Of a DNA stretch of 64,000 nt, positions 22,659 to 33,300 are shown piece by piece. Location: the NCBI GenBank assembly GCA_030704615.1, contig CM060731.1, positions 40,052,001 through 40,116,000 on the forward strand. Direction: 5' to 3'. The notes beneath the pieces were generated by a model. That model searched no databases. It was given only the letters and a program-made list of their open reading frames with translations, and had not been told where the DNA came from. The position numbers and the translations under genes are program-made. The DNA comes from Takakia lepidozioides. Taxonomy: Eukaryota > Streptophyta > Takakiopsida > Takakiales > Takakiaceae. Positions within the stretch are counted from its first letter, which is position 1. Every line of letters starts with the position of its first letter.

Positions 22659-25655
22659 CTAATTCTGTCTGGCACGACGACGATGGTATGATCTCACGTC
22701 TAGTACAAAATCTTCGTCCCCACTTACTTTACCCCCGTTCCCTTGATCAGTGCTAGAATCATGATCTCCATCTGTTCTTTCGTTTCTAGAGGCAACTGGC
22801 CGTTGGACCTGTCGTCGTCCTCGGAGTACGTTCAGTTGTCTCTCTGGTCGATTTTCACTCCTATCATGAATACCATCTAGGGTATCAGGCCTGTTCACAG
22901 GTCGGTCACCAACAAAAGGTTGCACAATTCTTTGCCGTTTCTGGGCTTGTCCCGGATTTCGTGGTGGCCTTGGAGCAGGTCTCGTATGAGGAAGGCTACT
23001 CGCATGTACATCAGAGGGGCCGACGTGAGAGGAAGGGGCATGAGATGGACCAGCGAGGGTCGAGGGAGCACGGTTCACGTGCGGACGTCGTCGGGCCAGA
23101 TGAAACGACAATGGCCGGTCGTCGTCATCCGATGGTTCGACTTGCAGAAGTCCCGCAACAGAAGAACCATCTCCCAGGATCGGAGTAGCGATGGAAGGAA
23201 TTACATGAGGGGGAGGGAGACTAGATGGACCAGCATGGGATGGACCGGCTTGAGAAAGAGAAACATGAGATGAAGCGGGGTGAGATGAAGCACGGTTCAC
23301 AGGGGCACGATGTCGGTGAAGGAATGACAACGGCCCGGTTGTCATCATCCGATGATTCGACCTGCACATCTCCCGCAGTCCGTGGAACTCGTGGTGGGGT
23401 AGAGTTGACCTCGACTTCATTGTTGAGAGTGTGCTCTACTGGGGGAAGGGGGTCCGCAATTGGGATGACACCATGTCGTAGTTCATCAACAACAAGGTCA
23501 TCGAAGGATGGATGCATTGCAGCATCATCGTCATTAAATTCATATGGGTCATGTGGAGGATTGCCCACATCATCGGACCCATCCCAACCGTCGGAGTCGG
23601 AGTCCCTCGCGGCGTCAGTGTCATCATTGCTGCTAGATTGGACCTCTGAGGCAGATTCTTCAGACAACAGATTCTTCTCGTACCATGCAGATGCATCACT
23701 TGCTCTCCTCTCTCGCAGTAGCCTACAATTCGTGTAGACATAAACCAATTTGTCAGCCCTGGCAGGATTCAACCTGTTTGCGAATCTTGTTGTGAACAAA
23801 CGAGTAACTGCTCCAGTTCCGCTCACATGACGAGGCAGAGCACACTTGAACAAGAATACGCTTTGCAATGGGAGCTAACGTTCTTGCTCCAGCTCCAATC
23901 AGATCCCACCATTCATGTGGCAACATGTTCATTGCTTTTGGATCCGACATGTCATGGAAAAGATTCTGCCGATCCGAGAAGCACTGGTACTCGGACAACG
24001 CTCGTTCTGCCATGTTCAAGGGCGTAAGTTGCATGATGACCCGTACAAGCCCGACTTTGGCATCCACATCGTTTCTCAAATCCATATTGTCCAGCAAGAA
24101 TGGATTCAATAAGGCCCCTGCATAATGCAAGTCCGTGCGAACCATCCGTTTGCGGTCGTAAAATGCATCCTCGGTCCTTGCCGCTAAATCATCATCCATA
24201 GAAAATGGAGGACGCCTCAATGATTGCATGTGCTTCTCAAGGTTTTCCAATATCAACCATGCTTTACCCATTATTGGTTGTTTTCCATCAAACTCCCACA
24301 AAGCAATCAACACCGGCTCCACCATATACACAAAATTTGCACATTTCGCCCAAAATCGTCAGAGCGAATGATTGCGTGGACCCTCCGACTTTTGCTCAAA
24401 GACTTGGACTTACGAGAGTCGCGTAAGGTGCCCACATATGCATCCCATTGAGGGTCAATGATCACCTGCTCCAGACCCGCCCTCACAGTCACCAGTCGAT
24501 CCACCATCAAAAAGTTTGTGGCAAAGCGGGTTTCACCCTGGTTCTTAAGGCTGTATTTGGGTTCATGCTTTCTAAACAGTGCCAGAGGGATGTGATGATG
24601 TGTACAAATGAACGTCACAACCAACTTTGCCATTTTTACTAGTTGTTTCATCCATGATTCTTTTCCACAATCCTCCAAAAGGAGATCAAAGATATGAGCA
24701 GCACACCCTTAATAATATAGATAGGGATATCGTACCATCAAAATATCGGCCATATTAACCATGTTAGATGCATTGTCCGTACACACTTGGACAATTTTAT
24801 CAGCTCCAATTTTATCGATGTAACTCGTCAACAACCCTGCTTGATAACGTGCATATTTTCTCTCCCCGCTTGTGTCAACGGATCCCAAAAATTGTTCCCC
24901 CGCAGGACATACCAGCATGACATTGAACAGTGGTCGATTAATAACATAACTCCAACCGTCCGCACATATAGTGCTTCCATATTTTCGGAGAGAATCACCT
25001 GTCTTTTCATTCACCTTTTGGGTGAGGTCAGACATAGCCTCTTCTAGCAATCCTGTACGGAGATCGCGATAACTCGGAGGTGTGTATGTGGACTTGGAAT
25101 CGGACGTGGCTTTGACAACAGCCACAAACGCAGGAAGCCTCGAGACATTGAACGGAATATTGGCCTCGTAGAAAATTGGGCCCACTTCTTATCCAGAGTC
25201 TTCCTGTGCGACAAATTTAAGCCTTATTGCATTGATTGTTGCCTCAATGGTCTGGTCCGTACAAGTGCTGGCGTACAATCGGGTGTTGCTCCTGACCCAC
25301 CGGCTTCTCAACGAACAACAGACGCCTCGCAAGAATCTCCCTGGGTACAACTCGGAGGGACGGTTTGCTTCGAACCTGGAGTGTTTGGCTCAGAAGCCGC
25401 GGCCACATCAAGAGACGGTGAGATATTGCCTCCACATTGGGCAAAGTGGGCTTTCACTCGCATGGAGGCTTTTGGGCACAAACTAACCCCTGCATTCTTC
25501 CCATCTCTGTAGCCGAGGTGATATAACATGCGATCTTTGCAACCCGCCAGCTTCAATGCACAAAGATTGCATTGAACACCGTCCTTTTTGTGCGGGTCTA
25601 TGGTGAACCAATGGATCCACTCCTCCCTCATCGTCACACCTAAAACCCTAACCAC
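22659..25655 (-). pseudogene. hAT transposase (BED, DUF659, hATC)
   Basis: From the ATG at 25655: a BED-type finger (W..F.., VQCNLC, RMLYHL), a linker, the DUF659 core (ICADGWSYVINRPLFNV with the first Asp; CTDNASNMVN with the second Asp), a C-terminal core (ERALSEYQCF, PHEWWDLIGAGA) and the hATC dimerisation segment (SCERNWSSYSFVHNKIR, then LNPARADKLVYVYTNCRLL). Beyond hATC runs an unusually long Ser/Pro/Asp-rich tail of about 350 codons. Damage: TAA before GCAAH (24709-24711), TAA near 25193, and frameshifts near 25270, 24345 and 23780, plus one in the tail near 23300. The family moves DNA by cut and paste and makes 8 bp duplications, as seen around this element. Confidence 0.88.
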
Positions 25656-25816
25656 AGAGTTAAGGTTGAATGAATAACACTAGTGTACTTGGTGGATTTG
25701 TCAAGAGCAATAGAAGTTAGAACAGAATGCGATGGCCCAACACTACGGCATCAATCTAAATGGATCAATGCACCAAAAGTGTTTGCCACAAAAGAAGTGA
25801 GGGGCATTGGGACCAC

Positions 25817-25824
25817 CTTATATA
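25817..25824 (-). promoter_or_regulatory. TATA box of the transposase gene
   Basis: The reverse complement reads TATATAAGG, about 160 bp upstream of the transposase ATG and about 45 bp downstream of array 3 in the gene sense. Same box and same order as at the left end. Confidence 0.6.
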
Positions 25825-25866
25825 CCCTCCAGCCTCCAAGCCTCACATGCTCGACGAATCAGATCC

Positions 25867-26600
25867 AATGCTGCGACCGCTCCAGGTCGCACGAGGAAGT
25901 CGCATGTTATTTAAAAAAAAAAACTGCTGCGACCACCCTCATGCTGGTGGTCGTACCTATTAAAAAAAAAAAAATGCTGCGACCACCCCCATGCTCGTGG
26001 TCACAGAGATTATTTAAAATAAATAAAAATAAATAAAAATTTGCTGCGACCACCCCCCTGCTGGTGATCGCACATATTAAAAAAACAGGAAATTTCTGCG
26101 ACCACCCCCCTGTTGGTGGTCGCACCTATTAAACAAATAGAAAATTTCTGCGACCACCCCAATGCTGGTGGTCGTACCTATTAAAAAAAAGAAAAATGCT
26201 GCGACCACCCCATGCTCGTTGTCACAAAGAATATTTTAAAAAATAAAAAAATAAAAAATTCTGCGACCACCCCCTGCTAGTGGTCGCATTTATTAAAAAA
26301 ACAGAAAAATGATGCGATCACCCCTATGCTGGTGGTCGCAGATATTAAAAAAATAGAAAAATATTACGACCATCCTCTTGATGGTGGTCGCACCTATTAC
26401 AAATAAAATAAAAATTGTGCGACCACCAGTAGCGGTGGTCGCAACTGTTTAAGAAAAGAAAAAAAATGCGACCACCCCTGCTGGTGGTCGCATCTATTTT
26501 TTAAAAACAAAAAATGCTACGACAACCCCTCTGCTGGTGGTCGCAACTATTAAAAAATAAGATAAATTCTGCGACCGCCACCATTTGGAGGTCGTACCAA
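25867..26600 (-). repeat. Palindromic GCGACCACC array 3
   Basis: About fourteen units of about 52 bp, inverted relative to array 1: the spacers are A-rich on the plus strand. It lies between the transposase promoter and the right subterminal zone. Confidence 0.92.
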
Positions 26601-26837
26601 TTTAACAATAATGATTTAAACATGACCTCAACTATTGGCGGATGGAGTAATTTATAAAACAATTCATTCAGTTGCCAAGGTGTCGCTTGGAATACAACGT
26701 GTCCACCTACGTGACATATTTTTCACGTAACTCATGTTTTATTGATTTTTCGGCAAAACTGACGTGACGTTGGTCGCGTCAGCGTTAGGTCCGACGTGAC
26801 ATGACGTGACATGACGTCACTAACACGTGCAACCCTG

Positions 26838-26845
26838 CACGGTGT
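26838..26845. repeat. Target-site duplication, right copy (CACGGTGT)
   Basis: Exact match to 14159-14166. Removing the element and one copy rejoins ACAACTC-CACGGTGT-TGCTCC. Confidence 0.8.
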
Positions 26846-27099
26846 TGCTCCTGCAAGGACACCCCAACCCAAACCCGGACTGACTCTTGCCTCCACCTAT
26901 GGAAAGGTCTTGGCCTAATGAGAGGGTGGAAAACTACGAGGAAGAGAAGCTAAAGCAATGCCTAACCCCAGCATGCCCTCATCCCAACACTCTTCCTCTC
27001 CTCTCTTCCCTCACTTGCATGACCATGGGAATATCATGAAGATACTCCTCAAACCGCCTTCCACGAGCGTCAAAATTCGGCCTTCAAGACCGCATGCCA

Positions 27100-27890
27100 G
27101 TCCTTAAGCAGTCCACCGGTGCTTCCATGAGTCAGCACAGGCCGTCCACAGGTCAACACGGGCCACCACAGACCAGCACAGGCCCACACATATCACTGGT
27201 CATAGCCGTCACAGCCCCGCACAGGCCACAGCCTGTCACAGCCCTACACATGTCACAGGGTTACAGCCCCACAGGCCATAGCCCGTCACAGCCCTTCACA
27301 GCCCCAAAGGCCACATATCAAAGTCTGTCACAGCCCTACACATGTCACAGGGTTACAGCCCCACAGGCCATAGCCCGTCACAGCCCTTCACAGCCCCAAA
27401 GGCCATATATCAAAGTCTGTCACAGCCCCCAAGGCCACATATCACAGCCTGTCACAGCCCATCACAACCCAAAGGCCACAGACACAGCCTGTCACAGCCC
27501 CTCACAGCTCGTCACAGTCTGTCACATTCCTACACAGGTCACATGGGTCACAGCCCCAAAGCCACAGCCTGTCACAGCCCTACACAGGTCACAAGGGTCA
27601 CAGCCCCAACGGCCACAGCCCCTCACAGCCCCACAGACCACAAGGCACAGCCTGTCACAGCCCGCCACAGCCCATCACAGCCTGTCACAACCCCACAGGC
27701 CACAGGGCACAACCTGTCACAGCCCGTCACAACCCCACATGCCACCTATCATAGCCCATCACAGCCCTACACAGTCACAGGATCACGGCCCTACATGCCA
27801 CAGCCCGTCACAGCCCGTCATAGCCCCATCCATGGCCACTCATGGCAGTTTAGCCATTTCTCCAAGGGGTTTAGCCACGCCAAGCTAGGG
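27100..27890. repeat. CACAGCCC minisatellite
   Basis: Dense CACAGCC(C)..GTCACAGCC words. A longer unit of about 97 bp (CCTACACATGTCACAGGGTTA onward) is present twice, at about 27251 and 27334. Open frames across it on the plus strand are by-products of the repeat (Ser-Gln-Pro runs). It belongs to the leader side of the gag element. Confidence 0.88.
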
Positions 27891-28204
27891 TTTGTGTCTC
27901 TTGGACTCTAGGCTTCTTTGCACCGAGCTATGGCGGCTGTGAAGAAATCAGCAAGGTATTCTTGCTCTTTCGGCTCCCACACATCACCAATAGTAGCCCT
28001 AAGCCATGAGGAAGATGGTTGCCACAAACCCAGTCTTCTTTCTCACTTAGACTCCCCAAACACGCCACTAAACTCAATGGCAAACAACCAAGCCTTGCTG
28101 GTTTCCAGCCCTTGTGAGCACTCATTCAAGCGTTTTCCTTGGCCATAACATTTGCTTTAGAGCCTATTCCAGCCCCTTACACCTGCCACTTCAAGACCCA
28201 CTAA

Positions 28205-28402
28205 AGCTTGAAAACAAAAGCCCAATGGACTGAAGGCATGCTCCACACATGCCCCACTCTCACCACAAGAGAATCAGCCCCTTTGCTTCCTTTCTTGCAC
28301 CCACCAACCTGAAAATACAAGCTTCAGCGGGCTGGAAGCATGCTCCACACATGCCCTACAGGGAAACCAGCCCCTTCCTTCATTTCTTGCACTCCCAAAC
28401 CT
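28205..28402. repeat. Tandem duplication of about 95 bp
   Basis: Two copies sharing GGCATGCTCCACACATGCCC (GAAGCATG in the second), CAGCCCCTT and TTTCTTGCAC.CCC.AACCTG, at about 28209-28310 and 28311-28402. Confidence 0.75.
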
Positions 28403-28433
28403 GAAAGTACAGGTGCATAGGGTGTAATTTGCC

Positions 28434-28958
28434 CCTTACTCTTTAGCTTGGTTACTTGCTCCGGCTAGAAAAAAACACAAACAACACTTAGCAGAGGCAT
28501 CCTTGTTTGAAAGAAAAATGAGCCAATTATCTACCAATTATCTACCAGCCACTATCAGCATACTAGAATTTCCCTCATAATAGACGACGTGAAATTAAAT
28601 AATCGTTATTAATTAACGATCAGATTCTATTTTTCTAAATAATATATCCCTACTAAAAGATTTCTCAACAAAGTGGTTGCATCTTCAGCTTCAAGTCGAG
28701 CTATGGGTCCTAGCCTGCTCATCATTTGGAAGGTTGTCAATTTACGCTAAGCAGATCGATATTGACGGAAGCTGCTAAATGACTGCTATTTGAACCCTAC
28801 ACCACTTTCAAATCAAGTAGACACTAAAGAACATATGAATTTCAAAATAACTCACTTCTACTTTCACAATAGTAGCTGTCTCTGCCCCAACTTGTGGTAT
28901 TCCTGCACCATGATATGGGGGTAGCGACATTACTATGTTGAGCATAAAATTAGACATG
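28434..28958 (-). repeat. Right arm of the inverted repeat (SNARE fragment)
   Basis: Reverse complement of 10669-11201. On the minus strand it carries the exon GIPQVGAETATIVKVE, the next intron and 32 nt of the following exon. Similar words (GTGCATAGGGTGTAATTTGC, 28413-28432; GTGCATAGGGTTTGTAATTTGC, 28965-28986) flank it and look like a 20-22 bp target duplication. Confidence 0.85.
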
Positions 28959-28986
28959 CATAGGGTGCATAGGGTTTGTAATTTGC

Positions 28987-29511
28987 TCAGCACTAGCGTC
29001 TGGTCTTTGCAAGTGGCTGTAAAGACTTTGTCCACCTCCACAGCAAACATGATCCCTCCACACTCTGTCCTTTGTAGGATGACGAGTACTTATGGTGCTT
29101 GAGGGAGTGGTGGATAGCTCGCTGGGTGTGTAGGGCATAGCCATCCAGTCTTTCTGCAAATGCACCACTATAGTTTTCCATCTATTGTCAGTCATGTTGT
29201 TTGCCCTCTATTGTTGACTTGCTGGAGGCCTACTGATTCCATTTTCATTGCAAATTGTGAGATAAGGATGGTTTTTTTATTCTGCTTGTTTCCTGTAAGT
29301 ACTGAGTGGGTTGTATGTGTTACAACCATGTCGTTTACAGAACCAGTGAAAACAGGGTAAGGAAGGGTGATGATGACATGACTGTTGTTACTGTGTCATC
29401 TCGCCTGGCAGGCCTTCCAGTGAAAGCGACTTCGCCAAGGCAGATCCCAACTAGCAGTTGTCACAGCCAGTAACGTTTACTACATCCAGCTGCTACGTAC
29501 TCCATGCATAA
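28987..29511. other. No gene recognised
   Basis: Minus-strand open frames (28950-29195) show no known motif. Confidence 0.4.
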
Positions 29512-29925
29512 ATTCATTCGACTTCTGGGAGCGCTGTCCAGTTGGGGCATGCTGGAGACTCCGAGGAGACACACCAAACGTGTGGAAACACTTTTGTACA
29601 ACAACACAAATGTGCTCATTTGGTCAGTATTCTCACATGGACCATAAACCCAATCTGACCTTCAAAGGTTTTGCTCATGGCCTTTTCAACTCACACTCTG
29701 CACAAATTTGCACTGTAACACTACTGAAGACCAAATGATGATGTGGTCAAATGGTCGACACTAATTTGTTGAGTCTCATGTGCTGGCCCAAAAACGAGCT
29801 TTCTTGCTCTCTGTTCAGTACTGACACTACAAATCTGGTGAATTCAAATCGAAGTCTAGTCAGACAGTGCAGGTATTCCAGCAGTAGAGTGTCTTGCACC
29901 CAACTGATGTCAATAGTGATGTAGC
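29512..29925 (-). repeat. Dispersed repeat, inverted copy of 45763-46208
   Basis: Extensive match to the reverse complement of 45763-46208, for example TTCTGGGAGCGCTGTCCAGT, TGAGTCTCATGTGCTGG and CAGTAGAGTGT, with small indels. Class unknown; neither copy shows coding potential. Confidence 0.8.
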
Positions 29926-30383
29926 CAACTAAACTTTTGGGGACTCACAAATATGTGCAAAATTGGAACCACTTGTGGTCTCTGACATCAAAATTTTCTT
30001 CTTCTGTGGTTATTTTCCTGATCACAAGGGTGAAAGACTTTGGAGCAACAAAGATAGAATGAGATAAGAAAACAGCATATATCCAACACGAAAGCAGCCT
30101 GGTCACATGGTGGATGATATATGAAGCACCATGCCATGTGGGCGGAAAGAGAATATAAAATGTCAAAGAATCATACTGTTCATTGAGTACAGGTTTATAC
30201 AAAGCGCCACAAACGGCAGGTAAGGCGGCCTTATTTGATCTAAACAACTGATTTACACAAACGATGCCTGCTGCAAATATGGAGTTGGCCTCCCAAGTCT
30301 GGGACAAAGAGAGCACACACATTCTCTCAACTAGACCTTACTATACGCACATGATATCACTTGCAAGGCTTGCACACAGCCTT
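29926..30383. other. 3' flank of the LONGIFOLIA-like gene
   Basis: Probably includes the 3' UTR of the minus-strand gene. No strong poly(A) signal could be fixed. Confidence 0.4.
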
Positions 30384-33300
30384 TCATGATATCAGTGAAC
30401 CTGCCTTGTTTTGGTTACCAAGTAGACCCACAATGGTCTCCTCAACCAGATCGTTGAAAATTGCTTGCTCCAATTGCAGACCGATCCGGTCAACGTCTTC
30501 ATGGAAAGCTGCCCATGAGCCATCCTTGCTCATATCCAGGGCAATCAAGCCCTCTAAGTAGTCATCAGGTGCGTCCTCCCACAGACACAAACCTTGCTCA
30601 CAGATGTCTCTCCATGTCTCCTCTACAAGTTTCTTGCCACTCGCAATTGCGAACAGCTTTGGGGCCCTGGAATTCACCAATGGGTTGTGGTCAAAATGTG
30701 GCCCTAGCTTCCTCAACAGAACCTCGTTGACTGCATTGAACAATAGGCGCCTGTTTGAGGTCTCTCTCTTACTCCGTCTTTCAACTCGGGATACAAGGAT
30801 CTTGCCAGATCCCCCACCCACGCATGACTGAAAGCGCTGGGCAGCATAGGAACTCTCGAGTTCGTCAAAAATTCTCGGGCCCAAGGGGCAAGAGGGAGAA
30901 TGCCACCGGGTGAGCACCGAGGAATTGTCGTCCACTAAACCTGAGGCCGCTAGCACATTGCGCACATAAAGTAAGTCATCTTCCTTACCCTTGGCGCAGG
31001 GGATTCCCCTGATTCCTATCCTCTCAAATGCTGATTGATTTAGATGGGCTTTTGATAAGAGTCTGTCAGCCAAAAGCTTGTGCTGATAGGTTGAGCCGGC
31101 ACAGCTCTCCTGCGTTGCAGCTGTACGTGGCAGAGAGTCTCTTGGTGGATCCCTTGCAGATACAGCATCCGCAAGCACCAGGTCACTCTCTGGAACATTC
31201 TCCAAATCTGTTCGTGGTCTCTCACTTCCATCCATTTTCAGAAGACGCAAACGTATCCGCAACTCTGCACGAGTTCCCAGTTGTTAGGACACTGAAAAAT
31301 ATATCTTGCACACCAAAGGTAGCCGCCAAATGTCCTTTGACATGGAGCAACCAAGCATGCCTCTACTGACCTTCAGTTCCAGCAGTGATGGACAATGTTT
31401 GGAGAAAGTAATGTGTACTCATACTGACAGTACACAAATTGGCATGGCAAAAACTAACCTTGGAGATCATTAGTGATTTCCTTGAACTCGAGAGGACTGG
31501 GACTTCCTTCTTCAAATGGGGATTCCAAAACAGAGATTGGACTCGGTTGTCCACCCTTGTCAATGCTGAAGTCACCCCCTTCATCTGAGTTATCCTGAGT
31601 GATGGTCCATTGTCTTGGAATTCTTCCTTTTTGCTCAACCTGCAGAAGAACGCATCAGTCAGCTCACCAGAAAGAATTTCTAATAACAAACTGATTGATG
31701 GTGAGCGTGAGCATCTTCTAATCAGCGGCAAGTGCTTAAGAGTGTTTCTGTAGGCACTGATGAAAGCAAGCAGCTAAGTTTCTCTCTACAGAATCTTCCA
31801 AGGCTCTGCAAGCATACTTTCAATGTAGTGTGACAGCAACCTTGGGCAGAATTTGAGAGTGCAACTCATGTCCATGTTAAAGAGTTGCAACACTAAAGGC
31901 ATTCTCACCTCAGACTGTAAAACAGAGACAGTGGCATTGTGCTGATCTCTGGTTGCCTCCCCGGCATCATCACGCAGGAGAGCCTGGGGTGTCAACTGAG
32001 AGAGAGCTTCCAGAAACTCCTCACATAATTGTGCGCTTGGGTTGGGACCATTCCTCACTTCATTACTGGCTCCCAAAGCTGGAAGACAGTCTTCCGGGTT
32101 GCTTATAACTACCAGAGCCAAATCTCCAACACTACCAGGCTTGTGGGGTAGGGTGCAGTTCTCTGCATGGGTCCCTCTGTCACCTACACAATTTACACCA
32201 CTTGATGCCGACGGCTGTGGAGCATCAGCTTCCTCTTGGGCAGCAGCACATGCCAAAACAGGAGAGGAACAAGGTAAGGATGTATGGGGAGTGCTGGCCT
32301 CCTTAAGTGAGGCTTCGGTTTTCTTCCTGGTCACAGAGAAAAACCCCCTTCCCCTTTCAATTGTCTGTCCCCGTGTTTTTGGAATACCAGCACCAGCAGC
32401 CTTGGGTGTCTTGGATTTGGCTTTGGCACCAGCTTTTGCCCCAGTAGCCTTGTGATATTGGCCAGGACCAGTGGTGGCCGTCTTGATTGATACCTCTGCA
32501 CTACCTCGCTCATGCGAAAAGGCCGCGTTGGGGACTGATCTACACCTTGACAGCATTGGCCGGTGAGGGCTCTCTTTATCCTCTTCCCTCTTCCTTGGAC
32601 TCCTTGAATGGTCAGGCCCCTTCTTCATCTTCACAGAAGGATTAGTCTCATTGGCACTGCTGGCATCAGGAGCATTGCTTGTGATCAATGGAGATTTGGA
32701 GGACTGTACAGCTGACGAGTGGGGGAGACCTCCAAACCCATTGGCCTCAGGAGCCACAACAACTTTATTGCCTACCCTACCCTCCACTCTGTTGGACATC
32801 AGTTCCACTGCGTGATCTGCATATGGTGCTCTAAGTTTCTCTGGAGTTTGTTTCTTACTGATCACTTTGGTAGCAGCTGCTTCTTGACCTTGAGTGAGAT
32901 GTGGGGAGCTTGGAAGGCTGGTGCATGACCTGCTGACTTGGTCCCGGGCAAGCCTTACAGAGGGTGTGGAGGTCCCTTCCCCATCACTGTTGCAGGTGGC
33001 ATCCAAGTCCCCCATCACCCTTTGGGCAGAGACACGCTTTCCTGTGGACCGACTTCTGGTCAAAGTAACAGGACCAAGTCTTGAGGCATCCTTTGCTTGC
33101 ACTGCTGCAGCTGCCTCTCGGGCATGTCTAGCAATTTCCCGGGCGATCTCTTTGGGGTCTTGACAAGAATTTCGTAAAGAATCCCTGCTGATTGCTTTGG
33201 AGGATCGTGTCTCATCCCTTGGGCGCTCGTACTCCTGCTGTCTAGCTCTCTCTTTGACCTCCCGAACCAGTTCTCCAGCACCTTCCCTGTTAGTCTCTCT

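Larger units (their letters stand above)
14167..26837. mobile_element. 12.7 kb hAT-like element with kinase and RING genes
   Basis: The ends are CCTAGTTGCA... (left) and, read inward from the right, CAGGGTTGCA..., an imperfect terminal inverted repeat sharing GTTGCA and a GTGACG about 12 bases on. A perfect 8 bp duplication (CACGGTGT) flanks it. Both subterminal zones are rich in ACGT/GACGTGAC words and share CGCGTCAGCGT followed by GTCCGACGT in the same orientation (14199-14222; 26774-26797). Inside are a kinase-like gene (+), a RING gene (-), a BED/DUF659/hATC transposase (-), three palindromic arrays and two classes of tandem repeat. It sits in the leader of a gag retroelement and itself carries a SINE. 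The internal genes are broken, so this copy is probably not autonomous. Confidence 0.75.

Noticed and set aside
27094-27911. Long open frames with Ser-Gln-Pro-rich products
   Set aside because: They arise from the CACAGCCC minisatellite, occur in two overlapping frames and show no non-repeat protein signal.
26846-28433. 5' LTR of the gag element
   Set aside because: No matching copy was found downstream of gag (11861-12235), so LTR borders cannot be set.
28950-29195. An additional SNARE exon upstream of the inverted copy
   Set aside because: The translation does not resemble the N-terminal SNARE region and lies outside the repeated segment.
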